Source: Diphasiastrum complanatum
Lineage: Eukaryota; Streptophyta; Lycopodiopsida; Lycopodiales; Lycopodiaceae
Length of the DNA stretch: 64,000 bases
Reading direction: 5' to 3'
Assembly: GCA_029204225.1 (NCBI GenBank)
Contig: CM055096.1
Coordinates: 36,247,073-36,311,072, forward strand
Shown: positions 11,192 through 63,730 of the stretch, piece after piece
Position numbering within the stretch: the stretch's first letter is position 1
How the letters are laid out: each line of letters starts with the position of its first letter
Program-made: the position numbers and the translations under genes
Notes under the pieces: model-generated
Told to the model about the DNA's origin: nothing
The model's input: only the letters and a program-made list of their open reading frames with translations
Database searches by the model: none

Positions 11192-11393
11192 AAAACACAC
11201 ATACACATATAAAAACATATACGTAATATACACATACACACATATACATACATACATACTCTCACATATGCATACACACATTCACACACATACATGCGCG
11301 CGTGTGAGCTCACACACACACACACACACACACATAGACATGCATGCTCACACATACATACACACACTCACCCACATGGGCACATGCACACAG
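11192..11393. repeat. Complex CA/TACA-rich simple repeat
   Basis: About 200 bp of CA, TACA and CATA words with one pure CA run near 11311-11335. Cys/Val-rich and His/Thr-rich ORFs in both directions are simple-repeat translations. Confidence 0.9.
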
Positions 11394-11472
11394 ATTGTGC
11401 GCTTGCTTAAAAAACGTCTTGATAGAAACAAGACTAATAATTTGCAATAGAAATGCGGATTACTGAACTGCC

Positions 11473-11487
11473 CACTCTAATACCATG
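11473..11487 (-). promoter_or_regulatory. Primer-binding site and LTR end of a minus-strand LTR element
   Basis: On the minus strand the sequence reads cgaca followed by tggtattagagtggg. This is an LTR ending in CA directly joined to a site complementary to initiator tRNA-Met. The LTR would lie to the right (from 11486) and the body to the left, but no partner LTR is seen. Confidence 0.45.
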
Positions 11488-11808
11488 TCGTAAAACCGTG
11501 GTTATAGGCAGCAGAAGCTTGAGCGTTGGCGTGTAGGAACAGAAGCGCAACAATTAGCAGCATAAATATTTAGGATGAATATTCAAACAAAATGTGCATT
11601 AGAGCAAAAACAATAGTGAGACATGAATTGCACTCTGATTAATATCAAACGTGAGTAACTGTATTTATTACAACCTCCTTGTATTTGTGACTATATGTAC
11701 AAAGTAGGTAAAAGTCATTGGGATATTTTGCATGTCGGATAACTCCGGACGGTTTTAGGTCTGCTAAAGTCGGTTTGCCACATGAGCAAAAATGCCAAAC
11801 AAAAATCC

Positions 11809-11935
11809 CGAAGTTGCAAAAAATGCGAAGTTGTCCTATAAATGTTTGAGTGCCAAAATTGTACAAGGCACAAAAAGGGGTGAAGGTGCAAAAAGTGTGA
11901 AGGTGCGAAAAATGTGAAGGTGTGACAAAATGTAG
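11809..11935. repeat. Short degenerate tandem repeat, unit about 17 bp
   Basis: The words gaagttgcaaaaaatgc, gtgaaggtgcaaaaagtgt and gtgaaggtgcgaaaaatgt follow one another with small gaps, probably inside an LTR. Confidence 0.5.
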
Positions 11936-12401
11936 TCATACTTCGGTTGTTTTCAGGATGCTCATTACTTGGATGATTTTAAGGCTGAACAGGGGAAAAA
12001 CCTAACACTGTTTTCATGCTCTCTTGATTTCTGCAGGATCTCTAACGGAAGAGATTATGCCCAATGGCGACTGCTAACAGCAAGTAGTGTCTTAATCCAG
12101 ATTGTAAATTTATCCATTAATCATTCTTGTGATTGTATTGCTACCACGTATAAATATTCAATAACAAACCATGAGTTAGATGATGATGATAAATCTTCGG
12201 ACACTCAATCAGAGCGTAATTATTCGTCCTCCTCTTTGTTTCCGGAGAATTGTTTCAGGAAGATCGTGCATCTGTATGCATTCAAATTGTCCACATATTC
12301 CCGACTTACATCCACCTGGTGGACTTCAAGATCTGCTGCGGCTACAAAGGAGAGGAGAAGGCGGATCGAAGCATGTTTGACTACTGGGTTGAAGGTTTAT
12401 G

Positions 12402-12520
12402 AATAATCCAGATCTGGAGTCTGGGAAAAGCCTTTGGCGACTAGCCTAGCCTTGTAACAATATAGCCTTCCTTCAACGTCATACTTCGCATTGAATATCC
12501 ATTTGCATGAAATTGGGTTT
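12402..12520 (-). pseudogene. Copia reverse transcriptase scrap
   Basis: The minus-strand translation gives CKWIFNAKYDVEGR followed by YKARLVAKGFSQ, the start of a Ty1/copia reverse transcriptase, then stops. About 40 codons survive. It lies 370 bp left of the complete copia element at 12891 but in the opposite direction, so it is a separate remnant. Confidence 0.75.
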
Positions 12521-12890
12521 CAGTCCTTTGGCACTTTTGTAAGTGCGAGTCTTGTTTTGGACACATGCATTATCATGTGCTTGCACTTCCAAAATGTGCC
12601 TTAACTACTATGTTCGGAAGGCTTTTCACATTCGGCAAGTGAGAAGAAATATCTTGACATTCTAATTAAGGATCTAATTCAAGTTAAGTTAGTTGTGAAC
12701 ATCTAGGACCAATTTTTTGGACACATGAAAATAGATCCAATCATGCATGTGCACATCGAGTTCATGGAATTTCAATCCAATAATGATGAATGGCCACACT
12801 ATCTAAAGCGCGCTTAATATTTGACATGCATACTCACCTTCTACATTGAAGGTCTCATTTATTTTGACCTTTCATATGACATGTATGTTT

Positions 12891-13908
12891 TGAAGAAACT
12901 TAAGGTTTGAACCCGCAAAGCATCGTTAGCTTACAAACGGCAAGCCGCAATCCATCATGACCACAACAGCATTGCAAATGACAATGACGACGACAACCAC
13001 TGGGAAGTCTCACATACCGCAGAACGCAATAAACTGCAAACCGCAACTTTGAGCAAACAAATGAAGACGTTCGTAGGGAAACGCAAGTCAACTCATGAGG
13101 TCCACGAATGACAACCAAAGGCCAACCGCAATGATCTCTGCTATGGTTATAAAGCACGACCCTGGAATCGGTGCACTTTATAACCCACGATCAATTAAGT
13201 ACCACAAACAAAGCTGACGACAAACTAACTGCCACGACGTGGTAGGTTTAGCAGTTCTTGTAATCATTCACTTACATTAAAGACCACCTCATTCCTCTGT
13301 GCATATACATATAGAGGAAAGATAGGAGCAATAAACAGAAAGAGATAACAAGTAAATGAGTGATCACATACAGACAAGTCTGAGTCATTTGGATGTTGAA
13401 TGCGAGGATGAAAAGTTGTTCACTAGTAAGTGAGACGAGTTGAATCAATCACACCTGTAAGGTTAGACATATAGAGAAATAGATAGAAGTATTAGCTAAT
13501 AAGCATTCCTCATCTATTCCATCCACAAGAGACAAAGTTTCTCTTGCGATAACGTGTTGTGCAGTATGCCAAACAACGCTCTAGGAATCATTGTGATTAA
13601 ACAGATTTTTTCTTGTTTCTTGTCTATGATACGTAATTCTTGAATGTTTTATGTCTATCAAATGTTTCTCAAAGATCATTTGTTATTTGTTCTATTTTGT
13701 TATTCCGCACAAAGGCTCGTCATAATCAAATTAGCAGAAGACCAGGAACTAATCACTGCACCTTAGAAGCGAAAAGATCTTAATTAGCAACAGTAGCTAC
13801 AGTTAAGAGTTATACTCTATCTAGGTACATTAGGAATCTGAAAAGGTGGGACATCCCAAATAATGAGATCATGTCCCTACTATTATGTGTGAAATCAAGA
13901 TTCCAACA
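12891..13908 (+). repeat. Left LTR of the copia element
   Basis: 1018 bp, bounded by tgaag and caaca. ORFs in it recur in the right LTR and are not genes. Confidence 0.85.
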
Positions 13909-13976
13909 GTGGTATTAGAGCTCGTTAATCTGACAAGTCATAGCCCACAAGGTTTCTGAGACTAGATAAACAACAG

Positions 13977-15865
13977 TTGAGGAACTTGAAACATTGTAAA
14001 ACTACAATGGCATCCATAAGTAGCATTCAATCGAAGATCTGCACAATCCTTCAATCAGATGGGTCAAATTACTTGGCTTGGAGAGTGAAGACATCACTTA
14101 TCTTGAGAGGAGAAGCACTCTGGCCCTTGGGTGGATGGGACCGAAGAGATGCCAGCTAATGCTGGAAAAGAACTTTGGGAATGAAAGGAAAAGAATGATA
14201 AAGCAGTAGCTGTCATATCCTCCTCCATCGAAGACAACATTACTCTAGAACTTGCATTAATATCGAATGCACGAGAGCTATGGAACGCATTGAAATCAAG
14301 ATTTGAGACCAAGTCGTGAAGTTTCTGTAGGAGTTGCAGTATCCTTCATAGGAAGACTGTAGCCTATACACCATAGCACAATAGTGTAGCATAAAGGAGG
14401 AACAGAACCCTCATGGAAGCAGCAAGGTGCATGATGGCCTATTCAAAGGCATCAAGATCATTATGGGCTAAGACAGTAGCTACGGCCACTTACTTGCAGA
14501 ACAGGACATGCAAATTAGGCGTTCCTCACATCACGCCACATGAGGTATGGTGGGGCAGTAAGCCTAATCTAGCTCATATACGTATCTTTGGATGTATAAC
14601 ATATGCATACATTTCTGACAAGATCTAGAAGAAGCTGGACGAAAAGGTCGAGCAGGGATATCTAGTAGGATATGGCACACATTCATCATACTACAGGATC
14701 TATCTACCAGAGACTAATCAAATTAAAATCGTCAGAGATGTGAAGTTTGATGAAGCAAGAACGATGGCCAATGAAGATTTAGTTAGCTATGAAATTCTAG
14801 GCAAGCAATATTACAACCTGCCGACATCGACAGAGGGAGCATACCCTGACAATCATAAACATGAAGACATTCAAGTTCCAGATGGACCGAGTGACAGTTT
14901 AGATGATGAACAACCCAACATACAGCTTGTGCCCAGAACACTTGCGACGCATGAGAAATATGCTATCAGCAGAAGGGACAAAGGAAAGGCAATTGCCGCA
15001 CTTACGACACCACCAAGGAGATCCAACAGAGAGAGAAGAGAACCTGTCAGGTATACACCAAACAGTTTTGCCTCAACTCAAGAAGAGTTCTGCAGATTTG
15101 GTGGTGAACCGCAAACATATGAAGAGGCTATCGATATCCCAAAAAAGAAAATTTGGATTAAAGCCATGGAAGACGAGATGACTTGCATGAAATAGAATGA
15201 GGTGTGGAACCTCGAGCCCTTACCAGCAGACTGGAACACTGTCAAATGCAAATGGGTCTACAAATACAAATATGGATCGGATGGCAATGTATCAAAATAC
15301 AAACCCAGGCTGGTTGCCAAGGGATTCTCACAAAAGTACGGTGTGGACTACACTGATACCTTTTCCTCTTCGCTACGCATATTGTTCGCATATGTAATAA
15401 CCTGCAATCTCAAGATCCATATCGTAGATGAGAAGACAACATTTCTACATGGAGATCTGAAGGAAGAAATCTACATGGACCAACCACCAGGATTTACATA
15501 CAAAACATTTCTTAGCTATGTCTGCAAGATGCGCAAGAGCATCTACAGACTAAAGTAATCCGCTAGGCAATGGTACAAGAAGAAGGATCACACACTCATA
15601 TCCTTGGGCTTCCAGTCTTTAAGAGCTGATTACAATGTCTATGTAAAGGTAATAGATGGTGAAATCATTATCATTGGAGTCTACGTTGATAATACACTAA
15701 TTCTATCAAGAAAGGACATTGTCTGTTATGTCCATGTCCTGTACAAGGGAATCGGAATCATTCCTGACGTGGATAGCCAGTCACTCCAGTTGTATGTGGT
15801 TGTTAGTTATGCAACAATCAATGACAAGGAACCAGATGGATGGCAGCAGACACCAGCCAACTAGC
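13977..15865 (+). pseudogene. Deleted copia gag-pol
   Basis: The remnant starts with a gag N-terminus (LQSDGSNYLAWRVKTSL). It jumps at about 14340-14400 to an integrase C-terminus (SLWAKTVATATYLQN, IRIFGC, GYLVGYG), and continues into reverse transcriptase (NTVKCKWVYKYKYG, YKPRLVAKGFSQKYGVDYTD, FLHGDLKEEIYMDQPPG). The catalytic box reads YVDNTL instead of YVDD, and the frame has several stops (for example near 14627, 15193 and 15556). Gag zinc knuckle, protease, integrase core and RNase H are missing. It cannot encode transposition functions. Confidence 0.85.
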
Positions 15866-15869
15866 AATC

Positions 15870-18345
15870 GCATTTGGCGACCTAATTTCTTAGTATAAAT
15901 AACTGTTCATATTCATACAACCTATCATTCAAGTTATGATCAAGCATTTGAATAGTTAGCTCTCTCTCTCTCTCTCTCTCTCTCTCAATAATAGGAGATC
16001 AATAGCTCAATATAGGTGCATGGGAGATCCTAAAGGGGATATTCTCTCTCTCTAGAGGAGAATAAGTCTAGTGGAAACTCACCCCTCCTATTGTGAATTG
16101 TGATTCTTGAGCCAGTGTTTCCTCTCCTCTCTTGTGTTCTTCACTGTGGCTTGGGGGTGGATTGGTTAGGGTATTGACTAGCCTCTCCATATTGGTTGGG
16201 TGGTTCATGCTCCACAGGTGTCCTTTTGGTTTGCATGTGATTGGAATCCTGTAGATCTTCACTTGGTGGTTCTTACAGTGGTATCAGAGCTTGGATCACA
16301 TCTACCAGGAGGTGGAGCTTGAGAATCTTGGATTTTGCAGTTCCTTTGGTGTAGCTCTTTGCTTCTTCTTCCAGGTGTTGGAATTAAATTTCAAGTGGGT
16401 GGATTCTCAGATCCTTGATGTAATTTCAGCCTAAAATTCATGATTGTGGATTTGTTCCATGAATTTTGAAGGAAATCATTGGATTTTTAATGAATTTAGT
16501 GAATTTTTCACCTATAATTGATGGTTTTTGCAAGGAATTGATTATAGGATCTGGTGTAGTGCGATTTATAGATTGTACTTGCTGTTTTACAGTCATTAAT
16601 TATAGAATTTAATGATTGCATGTGGGTTGAAAAGTCAAAAGGTTGATTAGATACTGATTTTGGACCAAAAATTGGTGTTTTTGGACCATAAATGGGCTAT
16701 AGAGACCATGTTTGACTTAAATCAAAACTTTTAGTGCTTGCATGCAATGGATTTACAAGGATTTGGATTTGAAGGCACGAATTTGTGGTTTTCCTCCACA
16801 AAATTTGGTCAAAACAAGGTTTTTTTGATGATTTTTGGACTAATTTTGGGGTAGATCTCAAAATTCTCAGCCAAGAATCGGTATGATTGTTTTCAAAGAT
16901 GTAATGAACCTGTCCTCAAGCTTTTATGAAGTTTGGTTATGATTAGACACCATTAGGGGGCTCAAAACCTTCAAAAATAGTGTATTTTTGAGCATGAATA
17001 CCTCTCAATTGGGGGTCTGAACTTGTTGATTCTTGTTACAAGCTGAAAGATATTTGGATTGCCTCTGATTTGAGCCATCATGCATCCAATTTGAAAAGAT
17101 GTGCATTAGACACCAACATATTGAAGTTTTGCTTGTTGAAGGAGACCAAAAATGCATTTATTGCATGATCTGAGCTTCAATTCTTTTGTCTAAGTTCAGA
17201 TGCAGCTTGATCCAGTTCTGCCCAGAACGAAAGAAAAGGTGCAGCTCAAGTGATTGAGATGCCAGGTAAAGAGAATCTTAAGCTGGAAGTCAATAAAATT
17301 AATTGTGAGTGTGATTGTTCTTTCAGTACTACTTCATTCTTGCCAAATGATTTATTCGTTTGAAAGGCACTGTGAATGGACTTGAAGTTAGTATTTTAGT
17401 GGATAGTGGATCTACTCATAATTTCATTAACTCTAGTCTTGTGCAAAATTTCGGACTCAAAACTGAAGCCAGTAACCATAGATATCGAGTATATCTAGCT
17501 TTAGGAGCGGAGTTGGAGACGTGGGATGTGAAAGTTCCAAGACTCCCTGTTTGGATCCAGGACTATAGAGAGTTAATTGATTTCCATGTTTTAGATTTAG
17601 CACGTACGGATATTATTCTAGGATACGAGTGGTTATTTAATAAGCATCCTAAAATAGATTTTGAGAAGCATGTTCTCTCTTTTCAGGAGGGTAAAGAAAT
17701 AGTTACATTGTTTGGAGACAATTTTGTACATCCATCTGGGATGAGTTCATTTGCTAATGTAATGGAAATTTTTGATTCGCAGTATGAAGCTTATTCTTTA
17801 TTTGCTAAGCCAATTTTAGATTTAGCTGAAATGCATCTAAGTAGTTGTGAATTGTCAAAAATTCTTAACTCGATAGACTTAGATCAGGAGCAAATTGAGA
17901 AGAATAAGTTATTATTTGAATTCAAAGATGTATTTCCAGAAGAATTACCTCATGGAATACCGCCGTCCAGATTGGTAGACCATAAGATTGAGTTAGTTCC
18001 AGGTAGTCACCCTATCTCTAGACAACCTTACAGGTTCTCTCAGAAAGAAGAGGTAGAGATTACTAAGCAAATTGAAAATTAACTGAAGATGGGTCATATT
18101 CAGCCAAGTAAGTCGCCTTGGGGTGCTCCTGTTCTTCTGAAAGCGAAGAAAGATGGAGGCTTCAGGATGTGTGTGGACTACAAAGGGTTGAATAAGGTAA
18201 CTATCAAAAAATAAATATCCTTTGCCTCGTATGGATGATTTGGTAGATCGATTAGGTGGAGCTAAATACTTCACAAAGATAGATCTTAGAACTGGATATC
18301 ATCAGATTAGGATTCATCCGAATGATGTGCAGAAGAAAGCCTCTT
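15870..18345 (+). mobile_element. Ty3/gypsy element nested in the copia element (3' part missing)
   Basis: A primer site tggtatcagagc starts at 16279, directly after an LTR end (ggttcttaca at about 16277). The left LTR therefore lies in roughly 15870-16277 and holds a (CT)13 tract at 15960-15986. After a non-coding leader, protease and the start of reverse transcriptase follow. The element stops at about 18345, inside reverse transcriptase, where the host copia 3' region resumes. No right LTR is seen. It is the same family as the element at 35.5-39.1 kb: the protease regions align well, and both leaders share words such as cagatgccaggtaa. Confidence 0.65.
17360..18345 (+). pseudogene. Gypsy protease and start of reverse transcriptase
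   Basis: The first ORF (17360-18082) has the retropepsin active-site stretch ILVDSGSTHNFI near its start, then IILGYEWLF. It goes on to the pre-RT segment DHKIELVPGSHPISRQPYR. A stop at 18080 interrupts it, after which the frame continues [20 protein letters not shown] and then, with a frameshift near 18208, [17 protein letters not shown]. The protein ends there, before the YxDD box. Gag is absent. Confidence 0.85.
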
Positions 18346-18415
18346 GACAAGGCAATGTTTGAAAAATAGCGTATAAACCTAGGAGTCATAAAGCTACCAT
18401 GCTTTGAGAGGGAGC

Positions 18416-19313
18416 TGAAGAAACTTAAGGTTTCCACCCGCAAAGCATCGTTAGCTTGCGAATCGCAAGCCGCAATCCATCGTGACCGCAACAACATCGC
18501 AAATGACAACGACGATGATGACCACGAGGAACTCTCACAAATCGCAAAATGCAATAAACCGCAAACCGCAGCTTCGAGCAAACAAACGAAGATGTTCGCA
18601 GGGAACCGCAAGACAACTCCTGAGGTCGACGAACGATAACCAAAGGCCAACCGCAATGATCTCTGCTACGGTTGTAAAAGCACAACCCTGGAGTCGGCAC
18701 ACTTTATAACCCACGATCAACTAAGTACCAATGCAATGAACTGACACTACAGATGAAGATGATAGCAAACTAAATGCCATGACGTGGTAGGTTTAGCAAT
18801 TCTTGTAATCATTCACTTATATTAAAAACCACCTCATTTCTATGTGCATATACATATAGAGGAAAGACGGGAGCAAAAAATAGGGAGAGAGATAACAAGT
18901 AAATGAGTGATCACAGACAGACAAGTCTGAGTCATTTGGATGTTGAATGATAGAGTTTCTCTTGCGATAACGCGTTGCGCGGTATGCCAAACAACGCTTT
19001 AGGAATCACTGTAATTAAACAGATTTTTCCTTGTCTCGTGTCTATGATATGCAATCCTTGAATGTTTTATGTCTATCAAATGTTCCTCAAAGATCAGCTG
19101 TTATTTGTTCTATTTTGTTATTCCGCACAAAGGCTCATCATAATCAAATTAGCAGAAGATCAGGAACTGATCACTACACCTTAGAAGAGGAAAGATCTTA
19201 ATTAGCGGTAGTAGCTACATTTAAGAGTTCTACTCTATCTAGGTACATTAGGAATCTGAAAAGGTGGGACATCCCAAATAACGAGATCACGTCCCTCTGT
19301 GTGAAATCCAACA
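18416..19313 (+). repeat. Right LTR of the copia element
   Basis: 898 bp, matching 12891-13908 apart from base changes and one 120-bp gap. The flanking tgttt duplicates the left flank. Confidence 0.85.
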
Positions 19314-19318
19314 TGTTT

Positions 19319-20060
19319 CAAGATACCTTTTCATATAAAAACATAAAAAGATTTTAGACCTTCTAAACATAAAATTTCAGTGCATTTTAATTGTTTTTTG
19401 GAACTCCAAGAAGTCTTCCTTGAGGGCTCTCAATCTATCCTCTTAATTTTTTTTTTAACCCAATCTCATGGAAAATATTACAACATTTAAATTAAGTCCT
19501 TAAAGACTAGGATGAAACCCTCAACTTTAAGATTTATAAACTCCTCAACTTTAAGATTCATAACCAAGTAATTGATACATCACGAGGAAATTTGCCTTAT
19601 TGAGGGCATTCAAATCTTGAAAAAGAGAAAGACAAAGATGCATTTTAGAAGAATTATAAAACTAAAAACCTCATTTTAATACTCAAACTCACTTAAGAGT
19701 GACACCTCAACTTTTAGCAAACTACCACAATAGTTCAATGCTATCATGGCGAAGCTAATAAAACTAGCAAATTAATGAAAAGCGATATACATACAACTCT
19801 AAAATCAAGGGATACTACAATTCTAAAACAAAGCAGTATAATGCAGATTTTAGCAATTGTCACATATGTACTTGTATATTTCATAAGAGCATTGCTCTCA
19901 ACTTCTTCATTATGAAATAGAATAGGCATCTAAAAAATGAAATCATCATAAGCAAATGCGCTGCTTAAATCAAACAAAAGAAGGCTTAAGTGCACATTAC
20001 GTATTTAGGAAGAAGCCACACAGATGACATTCTACTCGATAAGAAGTCATAGGTGAGGCC
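19319..20060. other. No gene seen
   Basis: AT-rich DNA with no ORF above 61 codons, no repeat pair and no domain. Confidence 0.5.
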
Positions 20061-20065
20061 TTTAC

Positions 20066-20135
20066 CGGGGGGGTTGGCTTAGTTGGTTAGCTTGACATCC
20101 AAAGTTTGAGCCTCCCCTTGGAAACTAAGAAGCCT
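20066..20135 (+). mobile_element. tRNA-derived SINE-like head
   Basis: The stretch reads gggggttggcttagttggtt and then, 28 bp after its A-box-like word, agtttgagcctcc. These resemble the internal A box and B box of a tRNA-type RNA polymerase III promoter. The B box is degenerate and no tail or duplication is resolved. It abuts a copia fragment. Confidence 0.4.
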
Positions 20136-20516
20136 AGGTAAGGCCCTTCGTAGGTGTGTCAATGCCCTTACAACCTTCCATATGAAACTTTTCAACATAG
20201 CAAGAGCATATCTAGATTGACAAATAAAAGCATAATCATCACGAAAGTCAATCTCTAGGCCTAATATGTAATGGATCTCTCCTAGATCTTGCATCTTAAT
20301 CTCTTTTCCAAGTGCTATTTTGGTTTCTTCAACCAATTTGATACTACTTCCACATAGGATAATGTCATCTACATAAATGAGAAGAATAACAATATCACTA
20401 GCAACAAACTTGATATACATGGAAGGATCATAGTCACTAAGAGTGAATCCTAGTGAGATAATACCAAGATCTGATTTTTTACCGAGCATAATGTTATCTA
20501 CCCAAGCTCCTTCCAT
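20136..20516 (-). pseudogene. Copia reverse transcriptase fragment
   Basis: The minus-strand translation reads GFTLSDYDPSMYIKF, then LLIYVDDIILCG with an intact YVDD box, then LGEIHYILGLEI and CQSRYALAMLKSF. A frameshift follows and the family segment MEGCKGIDTP continues for a few codons. Both ends are truncated; the left end touches the SINE-like head. Confidence 0.8.
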
Positions 20517-21115
20517 TGGGTAATAGATAGTTGGGCCTTTTTCACATGACCATTATTCAATAGAATTTTTGTTTTAAAAAGCATAATCAACTTTTTAAAA
20601 TCTAAAATGAAGAGTGCCCTAGTATTAGTGCCCGCACGTTTGTGAAGTAGAAAAATAGACACATGGAATGTTGTGGTTGGCCAAGAGGACCTAATTTCCT
20701 AAAAATGTTTCAATCTTAGCCATCCATCTGTAACTACTACATCATGTATCCTTTATTCGACGACCTACTACCGTTCTATTGCAAGTTTAGTCGCTCTTTG
20801 GTTCAACTTGCTATTGGAGACTCCTCATGAAGGATCCCTAGCACCTTCTACTTCTTAAGCAAATTTTTACTTTAAATTATACTTTTCAATCCCTCTAAAA
20901 CACCAAGAAAAAGCCCTAATTATGCGTTGCTATATTGTAAATTATATGTTCTTAAAGAGGTCGTTTCTTCTTGGAGGAGCGTAATGCTATCTATGGGGAA
21001 AGCTCCAATTATAGAGGAGGATCGTCAAATAGTATTCATGAATATACTGGCTCTGCATTTTGAGCTCCATTATTTCGATCTTCCCTCCTGCATCCTGCAG
21101 TGAATATTATCTCAT
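20517..21115 (+). other. Upstream flank of the anthranilate synthase gene
   Basis: No ORF, repeat or clear promoter box was recognised. It should contain the promoter and 5' leader of the gene that starts at 21116. Confidence 0.4.
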
Positions 21116-61060
<39,945 letters not shown>

Positions 61061-62035
61061 GTGTATGTTTCTCTTCTGTACTAGAGTACAAACTTAAGAT
61101 CAAAGCAGTTACTGTGATACAAATAATAGCATTTAACATCTAGAACTTTTACACTCTAGCTTGAATGGCCCTCAAATGCTAACAAACTGCCTCATATTTT
61201 TGTTGCATGCTTTGTTGTTTAGAAACTCGTTTCAACCCTTTTTGGTCAAAATGTACTAGGTCGGAATGGTTTTTTGTTGCATGAAGATACATTTTTTCTT
61301 TGTTAATAAAATACAATTTTTTTTTTTGGCCACGTCTTGGAACGGAATGCATTTTGGAACGTGTTCCATTCTAGAACGGGCAACTATGCTTTGTCTTATA
61401 TGTCTATGTGTCGCTTAAAAATGCCAGTCAAGTTACTCTCAACAACATCAAGTTGTAAATAATGAGGGGTTGACCCTCCCTAGAGATGTAAGTAAAAAGG
61501 AGATTTTGAAGAAATAACATAAAGAAAACCCACCCCTTCATTGGTTGTGATATTCTTCTTTAAACTTTTGTGATTGTGATGTTTTTATATTTTAGAAACT
61601 TTTGATTGTGCTCTCCCTTTGTGTCATTTCAACAAATCCATGTAAAGGAATGTAAATGGGACTAGGAAAGGAACCCTAAATGCACAATTTAATCTTGGAT
61701 TGCATCACATGGCCTGCTTAAGTAACAAACAATTCAGTTAAGTCTTAGTTAGATTTTGCTTTTGAAAAAATATAAAAAAGGGAACTTCTGGCGCGTAGGC
61801 ATCTGTTTGTATGTCCTCCTATATGGTAAATTTGTGGGCACTTTCCTCCTTCACAATCTCCTTGGCTATATGAGAGTGATGTCAAACTCTTGCTACAAGG
61901 GTTAGTGATTTGCAGTTAAATTATTCTCTTTAGATCAATGACAATGTCCATGGTTTCTTTGTTCTACTTTGTTTTCCCCCATGAATAATACTTGTGCTCT
62001 TTACATTTTGATGCTCATAGAGTGAACACATGATC
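61061..62035. other. Intron sequence with nothing recognised
   Basis: AT-rich; no ORF above 60 codons, no repeat pair, and no further anthranilate synthase exon was found on the plus strand. Confidence 0.5.
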
Positions 62036-62039
62036 ATTA

Positions 62040-63713
62040 GTAGAGTGCTGTCCTAAAACCAACCTGACCATCTAGAGTTTGTGTTACTACTAATCACTGT
62101 CTGAAGAATGGTGCCATAAAGCGTAGTCATAACATGTCCAATCATAATGGTGCGATAGTTATCAAGCTTCATGGGATAACCGCTCGTATGGATAGGGTGA
62201 ATGATAGTAGTGCACCTATGAAAACCTTAAATTTTTGTACCTTAATTGGATCTAATCAATCCACAAGAGGGATTGGATGCATTGCTACTTTCATTTCCAT
62301 CAATATTGAAAGCTGGTATTGACACAATGTAGATTAGCAAGCAAGAACAATAAAAAACAAGTGTTCAAATGACCAAAATAGCTTCACATGTGTGAAGTAC
62401 AAGCTACTGTATGGATAGAGAGTTGAGAGCAAAGTAGTAATGATAATTAATGCATTGAACTCAAAAGATTTCTTGCAAAAAAGAGATTCACACAAGCTTG
62501 TATGCAAAGTCAACAAAATCTTCAACTCCCATTTCCAATGTGTAGAATGAGCTCCAAAAAGAGCATATACAAATAGTGATGAAGCTCATACTAGTCTACA
62601 CGTGTGAGGTCATTCAATTTCTCAATGGCAAGAGAGACCATATCTGAGGTGCAAAAGGAGAAGGTGGAGGGATGAGAAGATATCATAATCAGATCTATGG
62701 ACCGTGTATAGAGTGATGTGGCATACTCAGTCCAAAGCCACAGATCTCTTAGCAAAGGAGGTGGGGCACTGGGAATAAACCCACGCTAGAAAGCTCCAGA
62801 GGAGGAATTGTCAAGGAGATCAACAAGGTGCTTCCCTTGTGAGGTCTCATATGCACGCTTTTTGTAACGACAAGTATAGTCACATAGGTGTCTTACGAAG
62901 ATTAGGAGAAAATGAAGATTTTGCATAAGCGACTTGTAGATGGAGTCGTTTATAGATATCATCATACTAACGTTTGTGATGGTGACGTATAGATGAGCAT
63001 GAGGAGTATTTACGATGTTCACATGGGAAAGCCATGTAAGGCGCGGTACAAAGAGCTGACCGGCTATCATATGGGAAGCTTTGGAGTATGAAAGAGAAAG
63101 CTTTTTGATAAAGATGTTTGTATTCACAACTAAACATATTTGGAAGCATGTTCCACCAGAGAGGGATGGGATGAAGGACATAACCTGGAGCCCAAGTGGA
63201 TCGAAAGAAAGGAATGATCATATAATATGGAGGGGAAAACGATGGAAACAAATTAAAAGGGTATGAGAGATGGTGACCCCATGAAATACGCCACAACACT
63301 ATGGCCACCACTATGGGGGTGGCAAGTATAGGCACCAGAACTCGGCCAACAAGAGAAGCCATTAAAGATGGCAAGCTCATGAGTCTCCCCTAGTAGAAGG
63401 AAATGCTCACCATATGTAGAGACCGGGCCATATGTAGAGACTGTGCCATCAACGTCAGCACATATCCTGTCAATCCCCATATCCATACTATCCAAGGCAT
63501 GTATCCTCAATGGGTCATCAATGGTACATGAAACTTTGTCTATCTAGAACATGTCCTGCCATTAAAACCCCCACAAGGAGTGTGTGACAACAGGGTAAAG
63601 GAGGATATCTGAAGAGAGATCAACATATGCTATTTGCAAAAGCCGAAGACTCATGAAACTCGATCTCAAAGCAGTACCTTGTTGTCGGTCTTGATGAAAG
63701 TCTTTAGGGGGTG
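62040..63713 (-). mobile_element. LINE, copy 6 (endonuclease and start of reverse transcriptase, interrupted)
   Basis: Minus-strand 63510-63253 gives LAIFNGFSCWPSSGAYTCHP, HSGGHSVVAYFMGSPSL, the endonuclease segment parallel to copies 3 and 4, with an 18-bp internal duplication (YGPVSTYG). A reverse transcriptase N-terminal scrap follows near 62240-62050 (same region as copy 2). The stretch 62230-62640 between them does not look like LINE and may be an insertion. Its 5' end is at the (GA)n tract 63714. Confidence 0.65.
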
Positions 63714-63730
63714 GAGAGAGAGAGAGAGAG
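63714..63730. repeat. Short (GA)n tract between two LINE copies
   Basis: GA repeat of 17 bp, with copy 6 on its left and the 3' end of copy 7 on its right. Confidence 0.85.

Larger units (their letters stand above)
12891..19313 (+). mobile_element. Copia LTR retrotransposon with target duplication, carrying a nested gypsy element
   Basis: The LTRs lie at 12891-13908 and 18416-19313; both start tgaagaaacttaagg and end ccaaca. The 5-bp target duplication tgttt is intact at 12886-12890 and 19314-19318. An initiator-tRNA-Met-type primer site (tggtattagagctc) starts at 13910. A purine tract (gagagggagc) directly precedes the right LTR. The internal copia pol is heavily deleted (13977-15865). Between it and the right end sits a gypsy element with its own primer site at 16279. 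The LTRs differ by point changes and a 120-bp segment missing from the right one, so the insertion is old. Confidence 0.85.

Noticed and set aside
11128-11450. Cys/Val-rich and His/Thr-rich ORFs
   Set aside because: Pure CA/TACA simple-repeat translations.
13910-13923. Words like tggtatcagagc taken as tRNA genes
   Set aside because: They are only 12-16 bp matches to initiator tRNA-Met next to LTR ends, that is primer-binding sites (also at 16279, 22951, 40038, 51816).
18252-18709. ORFs inside 18252-18709 and their counterparts near 12900-13157
   Set aside because: They lie in the two LTRs of the copia element and have no domain.
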